From an uncultured Bacteroidales bacterium (lineage in GTDB: Bacteria; Bacteroidota; Bacteroidia; Bacteroidales; UBA932): a stretch of DNA of 64,000 bases. Of this stretch, positions 35,857 to 44,487 are shown one piece after another (the first letter of the stretch is position 1; each line of letters opens with the position of its first letter). The notes below the pieces were generated by a model. That model was not told the origin of the DNA, made no database searches, and was given only the letters and a program-made list of their open reading frames with translations. Both the position numbers and the translations under genes were made by a program. The DNA is taken from NCBI GenBank assembly GCA_934725575.1, contig CAKVCK010000001.1:124001-188000 (forward strand). The letters run 5' to 3'.

Positions 35857-38595
35857 CTATTCCACACCAACCTGCGCCTTGACCTTGGCGACAAAATCAG
35901 CCGGGATATTCTCATAATTGGCAAAATCAGCGATAAGCGCCGCAGTGTCAATCTTTTCAAAATATTCACCTACGTTCTGAGGATCCTCGTTGATGAAACT
36001 GGCGCACTGCGCAAGGGCGAGGAACGGATCAGGAAGCATCATATAGGCATCGACATATTTCCCGAAGACCAGTTTTGTCTCCGGAGTGATGTCCATCATC
36101 CTGTGCATCAAGCCTTTCTTTCCGTTCAGAAGATCTCGGTGCGAGGCGGCATATTCATTAAACGAGCATTCGATGACAAGTTCCTCGGAGGCAAGTGTCT
36201 CAGGAAGGAATATGACCGCCGAGAGATCGGCTCCCTCATAGCCCCACACAGCATCTTTTCCGGAGACTTCAGCATCGTGGGCGGCGAAGCGGGAATATGG
36301 AACCTCCACTCCGTTCACAGTCACCTTCTCCGGTGCGAAAACACCTGCGAGGACAACCTGCACGTGACGTTCAGGGGCGATTCCACGATAATTTCCCTGA
36401 CGAGGAGCAATGGTGAGCCTCAACGAAGATGCATCCGAAACCTTGGTGACCTTAGTGGTGGCATATTCAGTGCTATAGGCCTGTGTGGCGCCATCGTCCT
36501 CATAGACAGAGGCAGTGTTTTCGCCATCGCCCGGAGCCACAAAAAGTTTCAACGTGTTGTCCTTCTCCTGAAGTGATTTGATCTTGTCCGAGGCCATCGG
36601 AATGACGGCACCGGCCTTGATGTAGTAAGGGTTCTCGTTGATGGTATATCTCAAAGTATCCACCTGACCTCCTTTGAACAGCGTTCCTGTGGCGACATCA
36701 TACCAGTCACTGCCCTCCGGGAACCACATCACACGTTCGGCAAGGCCCGTCACGGAATCCGCAGGCTCGCAGACAACTGTCGCAAGTATGTCATTACCAA
36801 AGAGATATTCCTGAGTAAAATCGTAGGCCTGGGAGTCTTCAGGATATTCATAATAAAGCGGACGGCACATCGAGATGCCGGTGTCGTAGGCCTCGCGGGC
36901 GGCACCGTAAATGTACGGCGAGAGGTCGTAACGGAGTCTGACAGCGGCGCGCATCGCGTCAAAATGATCCGGGAACACCCAGAACCGCTTCTCCATCGTC
37001 AGATCCTTCGTCGAATGAGTCTTGAATATAGGGGTGAACACTCCTGACTGTAGCCATCTGGTGTACAGCTCCGGATCGGTCGCCTTGACTCCCTTAGGCT
37101 GGAGATGCCCTCCGATGTCGTGTCCCCAATAGCCGTAGCCCACATTGGATGCGGTAGAGGTGAAATATGGCAGATAACCGAGCACCTGCCACGAAGCCAG
37201 ACAGTCTCCGGAGAAGCCGATCTGGTAGCGGTGGCTGCCGATGCCTCCCCAGCGATGGTATATCATCGGACGGCGGGCATATATTCCTTGATCAGCAGAC
37301 TGGCGGACCATATCGTTGAAGAAGGTATAGTTGAGCCAGAATGTGTTGTTTAGTCCGGGAACATACTTGCTGAACTTCCATTGCTGCCAGTCGAGCCACC
37401 AGAAATCGACTCCCTGACGCTCGAACGGACGGATCACGGAATTGAAATAAGCGTTCGCCCAGTTAATGTCGTCCATCCGGAACGGCACGGGGGCCTTGCT
37501 TCCGTCCGGATTGATGTACCCCTTCGGGCCGTCATATTCATTCGTCCTTGAAAGATAGTCCTTGACAAAGCGGTCGTAAGGTTCCTCGTAAGGTTGGATT
37601 CCGGAAGCCGGATGCAGGTTCAGCGTGGTTTTAAGCCCAAGATTATGAAGATCCTGCAGGCAGTTTTCCGGGTTAGGGAAAAGTTTCTTCTGCCAGGTGT
37701 AGCCAGTCCAACCGATCCTCTGGCCAAACTCGTCCTTAGGTGCCTTGTACCTCCTCAGCGACCATGTCTCGTGCCAGTCCATATCCAGAACCATCACATC
37801 GATCGGGATGTCCAGCGAGCGGATCTCCTTTCCAAGCCCCACGAACTCGAAGTCTGAATATTGCCAAAAACGGCACCACCAGTAGCCAAGGGCATATTTC
37901 GGCGGCATAGGGATGCGCCCCCCGATCTTGGTGAAGTCCGAGACAGCCGCCTTGTAATCGTGCCCGTACGCAAATAGATAAAGGTCTTGACGGTCAGTCG
38001 AATCACGGTCAGCCACCCAATACTTCCAATCAGAGTCAACCGGCACAAAGACCTGCCTGTCAGACTCGTCTATGATCGCCCAGCCATCACGTGAGGCCAC
38101 ACCTTTATCGTACGGTTCCTTGGTTGTGACACCATCACATTTGTCAAGTGTCCTCGTGGTGCCAAGCAGATTTCCGCTGTCATCCATTCCCGGATGCCAA
38201 GTCACAGTTTTGACACCTTTCTTAGAGACCGGATCCGCCATACGGAACGTCACCTTCAGATTGTTCTCATCGAACTTCCCGTTCCCTGAATATGTCAATG
38301 TCAGATCTGATGTCTTGATTGTCAGTTTCTTGCCGGATTTTTTAACCGTGTATGCCGGAACCGGCAGTTTCCTGTTGACCACTCCAAGGGTGGCCCTGTC
38401 CTCAAACTTTCCGTCAGCGGCCCACTCCATTCGCACCAGCCGACTCTCCAGCACCGTGAACCTTGCGTTGCCCGAAACGACAACCGCCTTTGAATCAGCC
38501 ACCGGATCATCCCCGGCACTCTGCGCCGAAACCGAAAACGCCGCCACAACGCACAACGCGCAGACAGCCAAACCTTTCATAATGACACTTCTCAT
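35857..38595 (-). CDS. GH31 alpha-glycosidase
   Basis: The roughly 912-residue secreted enzyme has a signal peptide (MKGLAVCALCVVAAFSVSAQ), an N-terminal beta-sandwich, and a GH31 barrel with PPKYALGYWWCRFWQYSD, DVMVLDMDWHETW, the nucleophile box VDFWWLDWQQWK (Asp near 397) and FSGDCLASWQVLGYLPYF with the acid/base Asp near 463. YGYWGHDIGGHLQP and RWLQSGVFTPIFKTHS follow. This sub-group includes alpha-glucosidases and alpha-xylosidases. Two starts are possible (38595 or 38580); a long reading to 38709 lacks a signal and covers the promoter region. A palindrome at 38617-38631 lies just upstream and suggests repressor control. The operon continues to the isomerase-like and S4 genes. Confidence 0.9.
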   Translation of the reverse strand: MRSVIMKGLAVCALCVVAAFSVSAQSAGDDPVADSKAVVVSGNARFTVLESRLVRMEWAADGKFEDRATLGVVNRKLPVPAYTVKKSGKKLTIKTSDLTLTYSGNGKFDENNLKVTFRMADPVSKKGVKTVTWHPGMDDSGNLLGTTRTLDKCDGVTTKEPYDKGVASRDGWAIIDESDRQVFVPVDSDWKYWVADRDSTDRQDLYLFAYGHDYKAAVSDFTKIGGRIPMPPKYALGYWWCRFWQYSDFEFVGLGKEIRSLDIPIDVMVLDMDWHETWSLRRYKAPKDEFGQRIGWTGYTWQKKLFPNPENCLQDLHNLGLKTTLNLHPASGIQPYEEPYDRFVKDYLSRTNEYDGPKGYINPDGSKAPVPFRMDDINWANAYFNSVIRPFERQGVDFWWLDWQQWKFSKYVPGLNNTFWLNYTFFNDMVRQSADQGIYARRPMIYHRWGGIGSHRYQIGFSGDCLASWQVLGYLPYFTSTASNVGYGYWGHDIGGHLQPKGVKATDPELYTRWLQSGVFTPIFKTHSTKDLTMEKRFWVFPDHFDAMRAAVRLRYDLSPYIYGAAREAYDTGISMCRPLYYEYPEDSQAYDFTQEYLFGNDILATVVCEPADSVTGLAERVMWFPEGSDWYDVATGTLFKGGQVDTLRYTINENPYYIKAGAVIPMASDKIKSLQEKDNTLKLFVAPGDGENTASVYEDDGATQAYSTEYATTKVTKVSDASSLRLTIAPRQGNYRGIAPERHVQVVLAGVFAPEKVTVNGVEVPYSRFAAHDAEVSGKDAVWGYEGADLSAVIFLPETLASEELVIECSFNEYAASHRDLLNGKKGLMHRMMDITPETKLVFGKYVDAYMMLPDPFLALAQCASFINEDPQNVGEYFEKIDTAALIADFANYENIPADFVAKVKAQVGVE

Positions 38596-38616
38596 AGCAT
38601 ATAAGAATATAATATT

Positions 38617-38631
38617 GCAAACAATGTTTGC
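38617..38631. promoter_or_regulatory. Perfect 15-bp palindrome upstream of the GH31 gene, likely operator
   Basis: GCAAACAATGTTTGC is a perfect inverted repeat with one central base. It lies 22 bases before the first GH31 start and downstream of a leftward -7-like box (TTACTTTTG near 38664-38672, minus strand). Size and symmetry fit a LacI- or AraC-independent dimeric repressor site. The rest of the gap to 38818 shows no gene. Confidence 0.6.
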
Positions 38632-38818
38632 AGTGTGTTTCACCGCACCTATGTTTGGTGTGCAAAAGTAATAAATTTGCACTGATAATGGAAGTTTAAC
38701 AATGAGCAATGGAGCAGTTCCACAATTCTGAATGCCGAATTAAATCAAGCCTGACATCAAACACGTCTGGAGCAGGAAGAACCTCTCAGAAAATATGCAA
38801 TAAAAATATGACAGCCTC

Positions 38819-38848
38819 TTGTAAAACGATAAAATTTTCATATATTTG
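38819..38848 (+). promoter_or_regulatory. Promoter of the AT-rich lipoprotein gene
   Basis: TTG at 38819-38821 and TATATTTG at 38841-38848 are separated by 19 bases, a good Bacteroidota promoter. The predicted start is near 38855, which leaves about 50 bases before the ATG at 38908 and supports that start over the ATG at 38860. Confidence 0.7.
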
Positions 38849-38907
38849 CAATACATAAGTTGCCTATGCTTATTATATTACAACACAACATTAAAATATT
38901 AAGTCTT

Positions 38908-40476
38908 ATGTTTCTGAACAGCTTTTTCAAACATTACTATGCAAGATATATTGCTTGCGTTCTCTTTCTTTGTGTGTTGCTAATAAGTAACACCTCTTGC
39001 CAGAATCATAATTTCATATGCAATCCGGATCCATACACATCATCAGTTGATGAAGTAAATGAACGTATAGAACTATCTGAAAACATTTCGTCAAAGTGGT
39101 TTTCTTTTGATTCTATAATATCTAATACAAAGTGGAAATACTCAGACGATATCGACTGGCGTCTATCTCAAATCCAGATTCCAGAAACAGAGTTGACCAC
39201 GATGCCTACTTCCGTCCTTGTAAAACTCTGCTTAGATTATCCATTCTTTCTTGATTATACTGCTGCAGACGACTATTCTGACGGCATTTCAAGATTAATG
39301 TCAACCTTTAATGGATTTAAGGAACTTATTAAGAGGAAAGATGCATTGAAAGAATTAACCTCGCAGATAAATGCCATTAGTGTTTCAGAGATCGTAGAAA
39401 ACGCAAAGAATGTACACAACGACACAAGCCCCAAAGACAACATTCTTTATGTTAATTATGTTGAGTTATTACTCTCACAAATTGTATCATCGCAAAAAGA
39501 TGTGAACACTATTCTTAATCTTGATGTAGAGCAGACATCGCAAAGATTATTACAAGAAAAATCTAAATATCCAGACATATACGGCCCTTATTCAATAGAG
39601 GCCAGTAAATTATGTGAAGAGTCCATAACCACTGCTAAAAGAAATGGAGTGTCTATCGCTTCTAGTGGCAATACTATTTCAACAGAATCAATAAGTACAA
39701 TCACGCTGACAACAACTTTTGGCCGAACAGTAATTGGCCTTGTTGGATTGCCAGAATTAAGTGCTTCCGAGAAATCTTCTTCGGATAGTTACTACCGTAG
39801 GACTTACCCATCAGCAACATTATTAGCTTCATCTACAAGCTCTTATAATTGCCATAGTTATGCGTGGAATATGTCTGAAAGAGGTGTTACTTGTTGGATT
39901 AATGGATCGAATATATCACAACCAAACTTAGATGGCACTGTGTCTGCAAATAATGACAACATATCTCAATATTGGTTCGATGGACTTTATTCAATGACAA
40001 TAGATAGATATGCACAAAAAATATATTACTACAGAGGTGATCATTCCGCCATACAATCCAGTGTTTCCGGGAAATATGAATCAAAGTGGGGTAAAGGACC
40101 ACTTATGAGACACTCTCCCACAAATTGTCCATCCATTTACTATTCCAAATACAGAAGCTACTTCAAGAAGGCAAACCCAATTATTGTATGTACAGCTGGT
40201 GTTCGAGAGATATATGTAAATGAAACGTGCACATATAGTGCAGATGGTTTGCCAACAGGTCTGGATACATCATATCGCTGGGAAGTTGTTGACAATAAAA
40301 ATGGCGATGATGTTGTTGGGATATATGCCACTATACAAAATGAATCAGAATGCAGTGCAGATGTAACTTTTACAAGAAGAGGTATTTACTACATAAACCT
40401 ATATAGAACACACGCAAACAGAGGTGAAATTTTGTGTAGTCTTGATGTGTACGTAGTTCCTCCGAAGAATAACTAA
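38908..40476 (+). CDS. AT-rich lipoprotein with a Cys-His pair, function unknown
   Basis: I do not recognise the family of this 522-residue protein. The start (MFLNSFFKHYYARYIACVLFLCVLLISNTSC) gives a lipoprotein signal. Residues about 50-280 are helical, with no visible motif. The middle part holds SYNCHSYAWNMSERGVTCWI and, about 70 residues later, YRGDHSAIQSS; a Cys in NCHxYAW with a downstream DH is the layout of papain-like cysteine peptidases and amidases. The last 90 residues look like an Ig-like beta domain (YVNETCTYSADGLP, YRWEVVDN). The codons are much richer in A/T than in neighbouring genes, which points to recent acquisition. It has its own promoter and no operon partner. Confidence 0.7.
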   Translation: MFLNSFFKHYYARYIACVLFLCVLLISNTSCQNHNFICNPDPYTSSVDEVNERIELSENISSKWFSFDSIISNTKWKYSDDIDWRLSQIQIPETELTTMPTSVLVKLCLDYPFFLDYTAADDYSDGISRLMSTFNGFKELIKRKDALKELTSQINAISVSEIVENAKNVHNDTSPKDNILYVNYVELLLSQIVSSQKDVNTILNLDVEQTSQRLLQEKSKYPDIYGPYSIEASKLCEESITTAKRNGVSIASSGNTISTESISTITLTTTFGRTVIGLVGLPELSASEKSSSDSYYRRTYPSATLLASSTSSYNCHSYAWNMSERGVTCWINGSNISQPNLDGTVSANNDNISQYWFDGLYSMTIDRYAQKIYYYRGDHSAIQSSVSGKYESKWGKGPLMRHSPTNCPSIYYSKYRSYFKKANPIIVCTAGVREIYVNETCTYSADGLPTGLDTSYRWEVVDNKNGDDVVGIYATIQNESECSADVTFTRRGIYYINLYRTHANRGEILCSLDVYVVPPKNN

Positions 40477-40479
40477 TAT

Positions 40480-40517
40480 TTCTTTATCTGTGATCAGGTT
40501 CTTTATCTGTGATCAGG
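40480..40517. repeat. 19-bp tandem duplication
   Basis: TTCTTTATCTGTGATCAGG occurs at 40480-40498 and directly again at 40499-40517. It begins four bases after the stop of the AT-rich gene and may mark the right edge of the acquired segment, although no matching copy is seen at the left side. Confidence 0.8.
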
Positions 40518-40566
40518 CGCTCCAAATACGGCTTCGGAATACCACTCAATCTCTGAACATCATCGT

Positions 40567-41595
40567 ATGAAATCAGGACACTCGATACTTTCTATAATTG
40601 CTTTGCTGTTTTCAATATCGTCTTGTATCAGACCTGCCGATTTGGAAACGGGAGAAATGTCTGTGACCGTGAATTGTATTCTCAACTATCCTTCACCCAC
40701 ACAGACTCTTACGCTGTCATACTCCATACCTAATGGCAAGGATACAGGTTCAGAGATTGATCGGGCTGATGTTTCTCTTTATGATCAAACAAAAGGAGCG
40801 GTTGCAGGCACATTTGCCCCGATAGGAGATGGAGAATGGCAGGCCTCAATATTCATTACCCCTGGGCATCAGTACAGATTGGACATTAATGTGGCGGGTG
40901 AGAGGCATATATCAGCGACAACGACAGTGCCTGAAAGTAATGAGATGAGCTATCGGCCCAATGGTATCGCGATGTGGGTTTCGGACATAGCGTCATCCTC
41001 CCTGAACAGAGCTCTTTGCAGCACAGAGTATGATTTATCGATGTTCGACACTCCTGCCTGGATGTATATTTTGAACTATAATACCGCAGCAGGCAGTCAC
41101 ATAGTCGCCAACCTAATCGCAGGCAATGGGCAAGTGGATGAGTTCAACTGCGCTGGCGGTCTTATGGATCTCGATACAGAATGGAAAAAACACGCTTTTG
41201 AATATGCCAGAGTATATCACAACAAGTATCTTCGCTATGAGTCCGGGAAAGGAGGCAATACATTCATCGCAGGTGAAATGGCCGCTCCGTTTTTTACAGC
41301 TTTGGGCGAAGCGTCAGCCATCCACCCCACAATCGATAATCCTGTCACCCTCTACGCCAAACCGTCTTTAATGCCTGTGGAGCAAATGGGATATGTCGTG
41401 CTGATCTCCGTTTCTGAAGACTACGACAGATATCTCAAGGATGTAATTACAAGGAAGATGAAGGAAGATGGTGATGACATTACCATCCTCTACGATAGGG
41501 AACAAATATATTCGAATATTGATGGTGGGGTCGGAATATTCGGAGCCAAACTAACATACTACTTGCCGTGGGACGAACCTGTAAACTCAGAATAG
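40567..41595 (+). CDS. DUF4249 family lipoprotein
   Basis: The 342-residue protein has a lipoprotein signal (MKSGHSILSIIALLFSISSC) followed by MSVTVNCILNYPSPTQTLTLSYS and ADVSLYDQTKGAVAGTF, then a transthyretin-like fold with PGHQYRLDINVAG and TTTVPE. This is the DUF4249 pattern, whose members are encoded next to a TonB receptor without a SusD. The family is thought to be the surface partner of such receptors; the ligand is not known. The gene overlaps the receptor start by 28 bases, a strong sign of coupled translation. Confidence 0.82.
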   Translation: MKSGHSILSIIALLFSISSCIRPADLETGEMSVTVNCILNYPSPTQTLTLSYSIPNGKDTGSEIDRADVSLYDQTKGAVAGTFAPIGDGEWQASIFITPGHQYRLDINVAGERHISATTTVPESNEMSYRPNGIAMWVSDIASSSLNRALCSTEYDLSMFDTPAWMYILNYNTAAGSHIVANLIAGNGQVDEFNCAGGLMDLDTEWKKHAFEYARVYHNKYLRYESGKGGNTFIAGEMAAPFFTALGEASAIHPTIDNPVTLYAKPSLMPVEQMGYVVLISVSEDYDRYLKDVITRKMKEDGDDITILYDREQIYSNIDGGVGIFGAKLTYYLPWDEPVNSE

Positions 41596-43649
41596 CAACG
41601 TTCTTGACGTTTTTACCCTTGATGGGATTGAGGTGTCCGGCTCAAGACACCTCTTCGGTTTCGGACACTCTGACTGCCGCCAACAAAGTAGCGTATCGTG
41701 GCATCGAAATACTGACCGGAAGAACATTATCTGACATAGAGACCGTCAGGAATATCATAACCCCTATAGGAGAGGGAGACGCTATCAAACTTATCCAGGC
41801 TCTTCCGGGAATAGCCACCGGTGCAGAAGGATCTTCCGCGATCTACGCCCGCGGAGGGAATATCGGGAATAATCTTATGTCTCTTGACGGAGTGACAATT
41901 TACGGAATCAGCCATCTGCTTGGAATGACATCCTCTGTGTCTTCAGATGTGATTGGAGAGACGAATTTCCAGATAGGTGGATTTGACGCGGACAGGGGTG
42001 CGGCCCTATCATCTTTCATCGGACTTAAATCTGCCGCCTCACAGATGGACAAATGGCATATTTCCGGAATGGCAAGCCCCTTCCTTGAAAGTGTCAAAGT
42101 GGAAGGGCCTGTCTCAGACAGAACCGGAGTTCTTGTCACAGGAAGATTCTCACCGATAGGTCTTGAATATAAGTCGGCGAAAGATGTCCTGGCTTCAGAT
42201 AAAGGCCTTAAAAGCCTTGACGCAACTGTTTACGATGTCTATGGGAAGGTTCAGTCAAAGGACAAAAAAGGTAACGAATTGACGGCATTCATATTCAGAA
42301 GTGCTGATGAATATGACATCGTGTTCGGAAAGAACGCAGACAGATACAAGATGGGTTGGAACAACACCATCGGTCTGATCAAATACTCCAGACATCACTC
42401 AATAAAGACAAGATCTGAATATGACGTGTCATACAATGTCTATGAAAGCGGCCAGAGTTCCAATGTCTTGTTCAACAGCACAATAAACCAACTCAAGATC
42501 AAGTCCTCCATAAAGGAGTTTGTGGCGAGTGCAAAACTTATATATAAGGGGAATAGGAATTCTTTCCAAGCAGGTGGCCAGATTAGGAATACGAAATTCA
42601 ACCCAGGCTCCTCGTCCCTTTCATCGGAATGGGCTGATCAGAAGCGCTATAGCCTCTCAGCTGTGTTGTGGGGGCAATATGAGTACCGCAAATCAAAGGA
42701 ACTATATCTCAAGGCAGCCACAAGGATCAACTCTTATAGGTCTGGCGAGACATTGGGTAAATCTGAAAAAACTCGTTATATTCCCGAAATGAGCATTCTT
42801 GGCGAATATAGCATTATACCAAATGTCAAACTGATGGCTACAATAGACAGGGTCGCGCAGTTTCATCATATTCTTGAGGGAATGCCACTTGGCTGGTCTA
42901 TGGATCTTATCGTGCCATCTGATGACACCATTCCTTACGAGTCCGCATACCAAGGATATCTGGGAATGACAGGATTGTTTATGAGGCACAAGATCACGGT
43001 AGGAGGATACTATAAGACAATGGAGAACCTTGTCTATTACACCAATGCCGCTAACATATTCAGCGCATCCTTCGCCGGATGGAAAGATAATGTCGAAGTC
43101 GGCAATGGGTCTTCATACGGTATAGAAACTCTATATGAATATTCCGGGAAGCGCCTTTCCGCAAGAGTCGCATACACACTGTCAAAGACAGACCGAACGT
43201 TCGAGAATCTTAACAAAGGCAATCCTTTTCCAGCAAAGTTTGACAGACGTCATATCCTGAACACGTCGGTTGAGTATGACCTCGGAAGGACTGAGATAAC
43301 GAAACAGGGAATAAGCTCAGCATTCACACTCCAAAGCGGCCATTGGGAAAGTTACAGACTATATTCCTATGAGAGTATCACACCTGACGATGATAAATAC
43401 TTGATTCCATATTTTGATGAAAGCCCAAACAATCTTCAGATGCCGGCCTACATAAGGCTTGACATAGGATATTTCAGGAATTGGAGGAGCGCGTCCCAAA
43501 AGATTAATTATAAATTACAAGTAGGAGTGTACAATATTCTGAACAGACATAATCCGCTCCTTCTGATGTACGATGATGATGCCGACCAGTGGATGGAGCT
43601 GTCGTTGATTCCTATAATGCCGACCGTTTCATTCCGTATTGAATTCTAA
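41568..43649 (+). CDS. TonB-dependent receptor paired with DUF4249
   Basis: The 693-residue protein has a signal-like N terminus ending near CPAQ, a TonB plug (ALPGIATGAEGSSAIYARGGNIGNNLMSLDGVTIYGISHLLG region) and a beta barrel ending in MPTVSFRIEF with terminal Phe. Receptors of the DUF4249 type usually carry a carboxypeptidase-D-like domain before the plug and are about 150 residues longer; here that domain is absent. The substrate is unknown. The start overlaps the DUF4249 gene; other starts near 41607 are possible. It is the last host-type gene before the prophage. Confidence 0.87.
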   Translation: MGRTCKLRIATFLTFLPLMGLRCPAQDTSSVSDTLTAANKVAYRGIEILTGRTLSDIETVRNIITPIGEGDAIKLIQALPGIATGAEGSSAIYARGGNIGNNLMSLDGVTIYGISHLLGMTSSVSSDVIGETNFQIGGFDADRGAALSSFIGLKSAASQMDKWHISGMASPFLESVKVEGPVSDRTGVLVTGRFSPIGLEYKSAKDVLASDKGLKSLDATVYDVYGKVQSKDKKGNELTAFIFRSADEYDIVFGKNADRYKMGWNNTIGLIKYSRHHSIKTRSEYDVSYNVYESGQSSNVLFNSTINQLKIKSSIKEFVASAKLIYKGNRNSFQAGGQIRNTKFNPGSSSLSSEWADQKRYSLSAVLWGQYEYRKSKELYLKAATRINSYRSGETLGKSEKTRYIPEMSILGEYSIIPNVKLMATIDRVAQFHHILEGMPLGWSMDLIVPSDDTIPYESAYQGYLGMTGLFMRHKITVGGYYKTMENLVYYTNAANIFSASFAGWKDNVEVGNGSSYGIETLYEYSGKRLSARVAYTLSKTDRTFENLNKGNPFPAKFDRRHILNTSVEYDLGRTEITKQGISSAFTLQSGHWESYRLYSYESITPDDDKYLIPYFDESPNNLQMPAYIRLDIGYFRNWRSASQKINYKLQVGVYNILNRHNPLLLMYDDDADQWMELSLIPIMPTVSFRIEF

Positions 43650-43704
43650 GCTGTTTTTACTACTGCTGATTTCAAACGGACTTATTGGCTGTTTAGTGAT
43701 GTAT

Positions 43705-43741
43705 AGAAAAAAGCGGACACTGACTATTCAGTGTCCGCTTT
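43705..43741 (-). terminator. Leftward intrinsic terminator
   Basis: A 13-bp perfect stem (43711-43723 with 43728-43740; AAGCGGACACTGA and its complement) with a four-base loop is followed, on the minus strand, by TTTTTTC. It is therefore oriented for a leftward transcript. The stop codon of the leftward 59-residue ORF falls in the loop. It may also weaken readthrough from the rightward TonB receptor gene, although no T run follows on that side. Confidence 0.8.
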
Positions 43742-43903
43742 GGTGTAGCGGGGGAAGGACATTTCACGGGCATTTTCGGGGATTCTTACCCCCAACTGAA
43801 AGCCGTCCAGAGCGGATGAATCGGGGCGTTTGGCGCAAATTTGGCGCACGCCACGGCTCCTTCCGGACGGTTTTCCTCTCCTTGTTCGCTTATTGTTTTT
43901 CAT
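43724..43903 (-). CDS. Small basic protein of 59 residues
   Basis: A leftward frame runs from ATG at 43903 to TAG at 43724 and encodes MKNNKRTRRGKPSGRSRG followed by VRQICAKRPDSSALDGF and a tail ending RYTKADTE. The N-terminal 25 residues are very basic, which suggests nucleic-acid binding. The stop lies in the loop of an intrinsic terminator, and TATTTTTGC (minus strand, 43921-43929) lies just upstream and resembles a -7 box. Promoter, ORF and terminator in register support a real transcript. No family is recognised. It marks the junction between host genes and the prophage. Confidence 0.45.
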   Translation of the reverse strand: MKNNKRTRRGKPSGRSRGVRQICAKRPDSSALDGFQLGVRIPENAREMSFPRYTKADTE

Positions 43904-43976
43904 TAACCTTTTATTGTTTGCAAAAATATGCTATGTTTGCATCATAACTCATATAAAAGTTGTTTTGTAACATCAG

Positions 43977-44008
43977 GGAAAGGTCACGCCGCGAGGCGCG
44001 GCCTTTCC
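43977..44008. terminator. Strong hairpin at the 3' end of the accessory lipoprotein gene
   Basis: GGAAAGGTCACGCC (43977-43990) pairs with GGCGCGGCCTTTCC (43995-44008) around a GCGA tetraloop, with one internal mismatch. The stem ends at the last base of the leftward lipoprotein gene. No long T run follows on the minus strand, so it may act as a 3' stabiliser rather than a full terminator. Confidence 0.6.
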
Positions 44009-44478
44009 TATTGCTTCTCAGGAATATAGATACAGATGCCTGAGATTAGCCAATGAGCATCTTCCCCACCATATACATAAGCGGCAGGAATCTCTGTTAT
44101 CCTCAAATCAGCGATGCCATTCGCACCCAAAGCCTTTGCCGCATCAACAGCTTCCTGCAATAAATCTTCACCAGATAATTTTTCTTTGGAGAAAGCCTCT
44201 TTTGGTTGTCCCTTGTAGTAAGCATAGTTATCCCTTTCCTTAAATGTGACATCTGATTTTTCTTTGCCGTTTTGGATAATGGCAGGGAAAACTTTTACTG
44301 ATAAATCGCCCAATGCAGTAAACTCTCCTGGATATGGATCTGGGCTCAAGAAAAAACCTTTCTCCACAAAAGGACGATAATCTAAAAACAAGGTTTGGAC
44401 AATTCTATCTCTTTGTTGTGTAACGGCACAACTCGAAAGCAGAGAAAGCGATGCCAAGATAATTAAGACTTTTTTCAT
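44008..44478 (-). CDS. Prophage accessory lipoprotein
   Basis: The 156-residue product has a lipoprotein signal (MKKVLIILASLSLLSSC). The mature part contains PGEFTALGDLSVKVFPAI, then LLQEAVDAAKALGANGIADLRITEIPA, which resembles the YbjQ/heavy-metal-type fold, in which a helix precedes the GANGI/GANAV box. It lies directly downstream of the repressor (nine bases) and would be expressed in the lysogen. Surface lipoproteins in this position commonly alter the host envelope, for example by blocking superinfection; that role is inference. Confidence 0.7.
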   Translation of the reverse strand: MKKVLIILASLSLLSSCAVTQQRDRIVQTLFLDYRPFVEKGFFLSPDPYPGEFTALGDLSVKVFPAIIQNGKEKSDVTFKERDNYAYYKGQPKEAFSKEKLSGEDLLQEAVDAAKALGANGIADLRITEIPAAYVYGGEDAHWLISGICIYIPEKQ

Positions 44479-44487
44479 ATCGGAACA

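Noticed and set aside
43639..43947. Rightward 102-codon frame at the host-prophage junction
   Set aside because: It crosses a terminator, has no promoter, and overlaps the better supported leftward 59-residue ORF.
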